From positions 434,001 to 498,000 of the forward strand of contig CAJFCJ010000017.1 in NCBI GenBank assembly GCA_904063045.1: a DNA stretch of 64,000 bases. The letters run 5' to 3'. Source of the stretch: Dimorphilus gyrociliatus. Lineage: Eukaryota; Annelida; Polychaeta; Dinophilidae. How positions within the stretch are numbered: position 1 is the first letter of the stretch; the number at the start of each line of letters is the position of its first letter. The notes under the pieces were generated by a model. The model saw only the letters and a program-made list of their open reading frames with translations, had not been told where the DNA came from and ran no database searches. A program made the position numbers and the translations under genes. Positions 63,134-64,000 of this stretch are shown here, piece by piece.

Positions 63134-64000
63134 CTGAAAGAAAACAAAGGAGAATGCATTATTCATCAATTTTCTGCAGTACATTCAATACTTTCTAAAT
63201 AATAACCCTAATAAAAAAGAAAATAGAAGGCTAATAAATAACTTTTTCTTATAATTTGCGCAATAAAATGTATTTTTTCCGAAATGACGCCGCTGGCTAT
63301 AACGTAAAAGGCGTTTTTTTCTTCCATAATTTGGATTGCTCTGTAAGACGAATTTATCGATCTTTTTCTATACATTATCTCTAGTTTGAAAGACGCCCAT
63401 CAACTGAATATTTCACGCTGTATTACATCTCAAAGGTGTTGTAAGACATTCCCCTATTTTATCTATATGCCAAATCAAATACACCAATTATCGGGAATAT
63501 CTACTGGAAAAATTGATATTATTGATCTTTTTATACAAAAAAAGAGACGTCTTTTTCTCCATTACTACTCCTTTCTCCGCCCCTCGCCCGCTTTCAAAAA
63601 GAGAAGAGAGAGCTGGTAGTAGTGTCAACTGTTAAAACCCGCCTTTCCTCCCCGTATTCTATCGAGAGCGAGAAACGAGAGGATGGGGGCGTCTTTTTAA
63701 AGACTAATCAAATAGATTTTATTGAAATAGCATTCAATAGCCCAACTACAGTTAGTAGGGACGGAAAAAGATAAATAAAGAGGGAGAGAGAGGGAGAGAT
63801 CTATATTATATACAATAGACTATTTTTAATTCATACAAAGACAATAATAAACTAAATGAAAAGCACACTTTATACATAAAAGATGAAAAGTTATATCTAT
63901 AAATATAAGCTTTTCAATGTTTTTATTGTCCCTTCTACCTTCCTTTCAATTCTTACTTTTCGTTCTTTTCGAACAATTAAGGGAAGAAATTATCAGTTTT
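63134..64000. other. 5' intronic or flanking DNA of the FSTL-like gene
   Basis: No exon recognised. A less AT-rich block (about 63,540-63,690) has C-rich and GA-rich runs. It is likely intron, since exon 63133 begins with two bases of a split codon. Confidence 0.5.

Overview
The window is nuclear DNA from an animal. It is strongly AT-rich, and its genes are split by short GT-AG introns (many of 50-300 nt). The gene set is metazoan: a cytoplasmic-type actin, an axonemal inner-arm dynein heavy chain, SIRT7, a receptor guanylyl cyclase, an ammonium transporter, a macro-WWE-PARP protein and a follistatin-like EF-hand/Ig protein. The gene mix and small introns suggest a compact-genome invertebrate, possibly a spiralian such as an annelid, but the species cannot be fixed from sequence alone. 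All exon models below were built by eye from reading frame, splice-site phase and family knowledge; there is no transcript evidence.

Layout. 1-2,045: simple repeats, then a C2H2 zinc-finger gene (-) with a GC-rich promoter carrying paired CCAAT boxes. 4,219-5,616: actin (-), four coding exons, with TATA and CArG elements upstream. 7,762-27,336: one very large DNAH7-type dynein heavy chain gene (-), 33 constitutive exons. 27,719-29,203: SIRT7 (+), head-to-head with the dynein. 29,509-29,788: two intron-containing tRNA-Leu genes (-). 30,251-31,895: membrane histidine acid phosphatase (+). 32,986-36,687: PARP14-like macro-macro-WWE-ART protein with a broken catalytic triad (+). 37,194-38,573: mercaptopyruvate/thiosulfate sulfurtransferase (+). 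39,831-45,556: ammonium transporter (+). 46,135-47,086: small basic single-pass membrane protein (-), unrecognised. 49,899-57,299: receptor guanylyl cyclase (+). 58,157 to about 63,133: FSTL4/5-like protein (-), 5' end not seen.

The genes do not form one pathway. Local relations worth noting are the shared DNAH7/SIRT7 promoter region (382 bp) and the convergent pairs AMT/small membrane protein and guanylyl cyclase/FSTL.

The most unusual structure is inside the dynein gene. Between the exon ending in SNQQ and the exon starting IMLWLQG, which are directly joined in vertebrate DNAH7, lie six small open segments. Each is flanked by AG and GT, starts and ends in phase 0, is free of stops, and all but one end in Gln (the other in QQQK). 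Any subset could be spliced in without breaking the frame, inserting 0 to 147 residues of charged, low-complexity sequence into the AAA2 small subdomain of the motor. This looks like a previously undescribed alternative-splicing cassette array in an axonemal dynein. Other notable items are a CX1C zinc knuckle in SIRT7, tRNA-Leu introns, a predicted dead PARP, and a recurring CTCF-like motif near gene boundaries.
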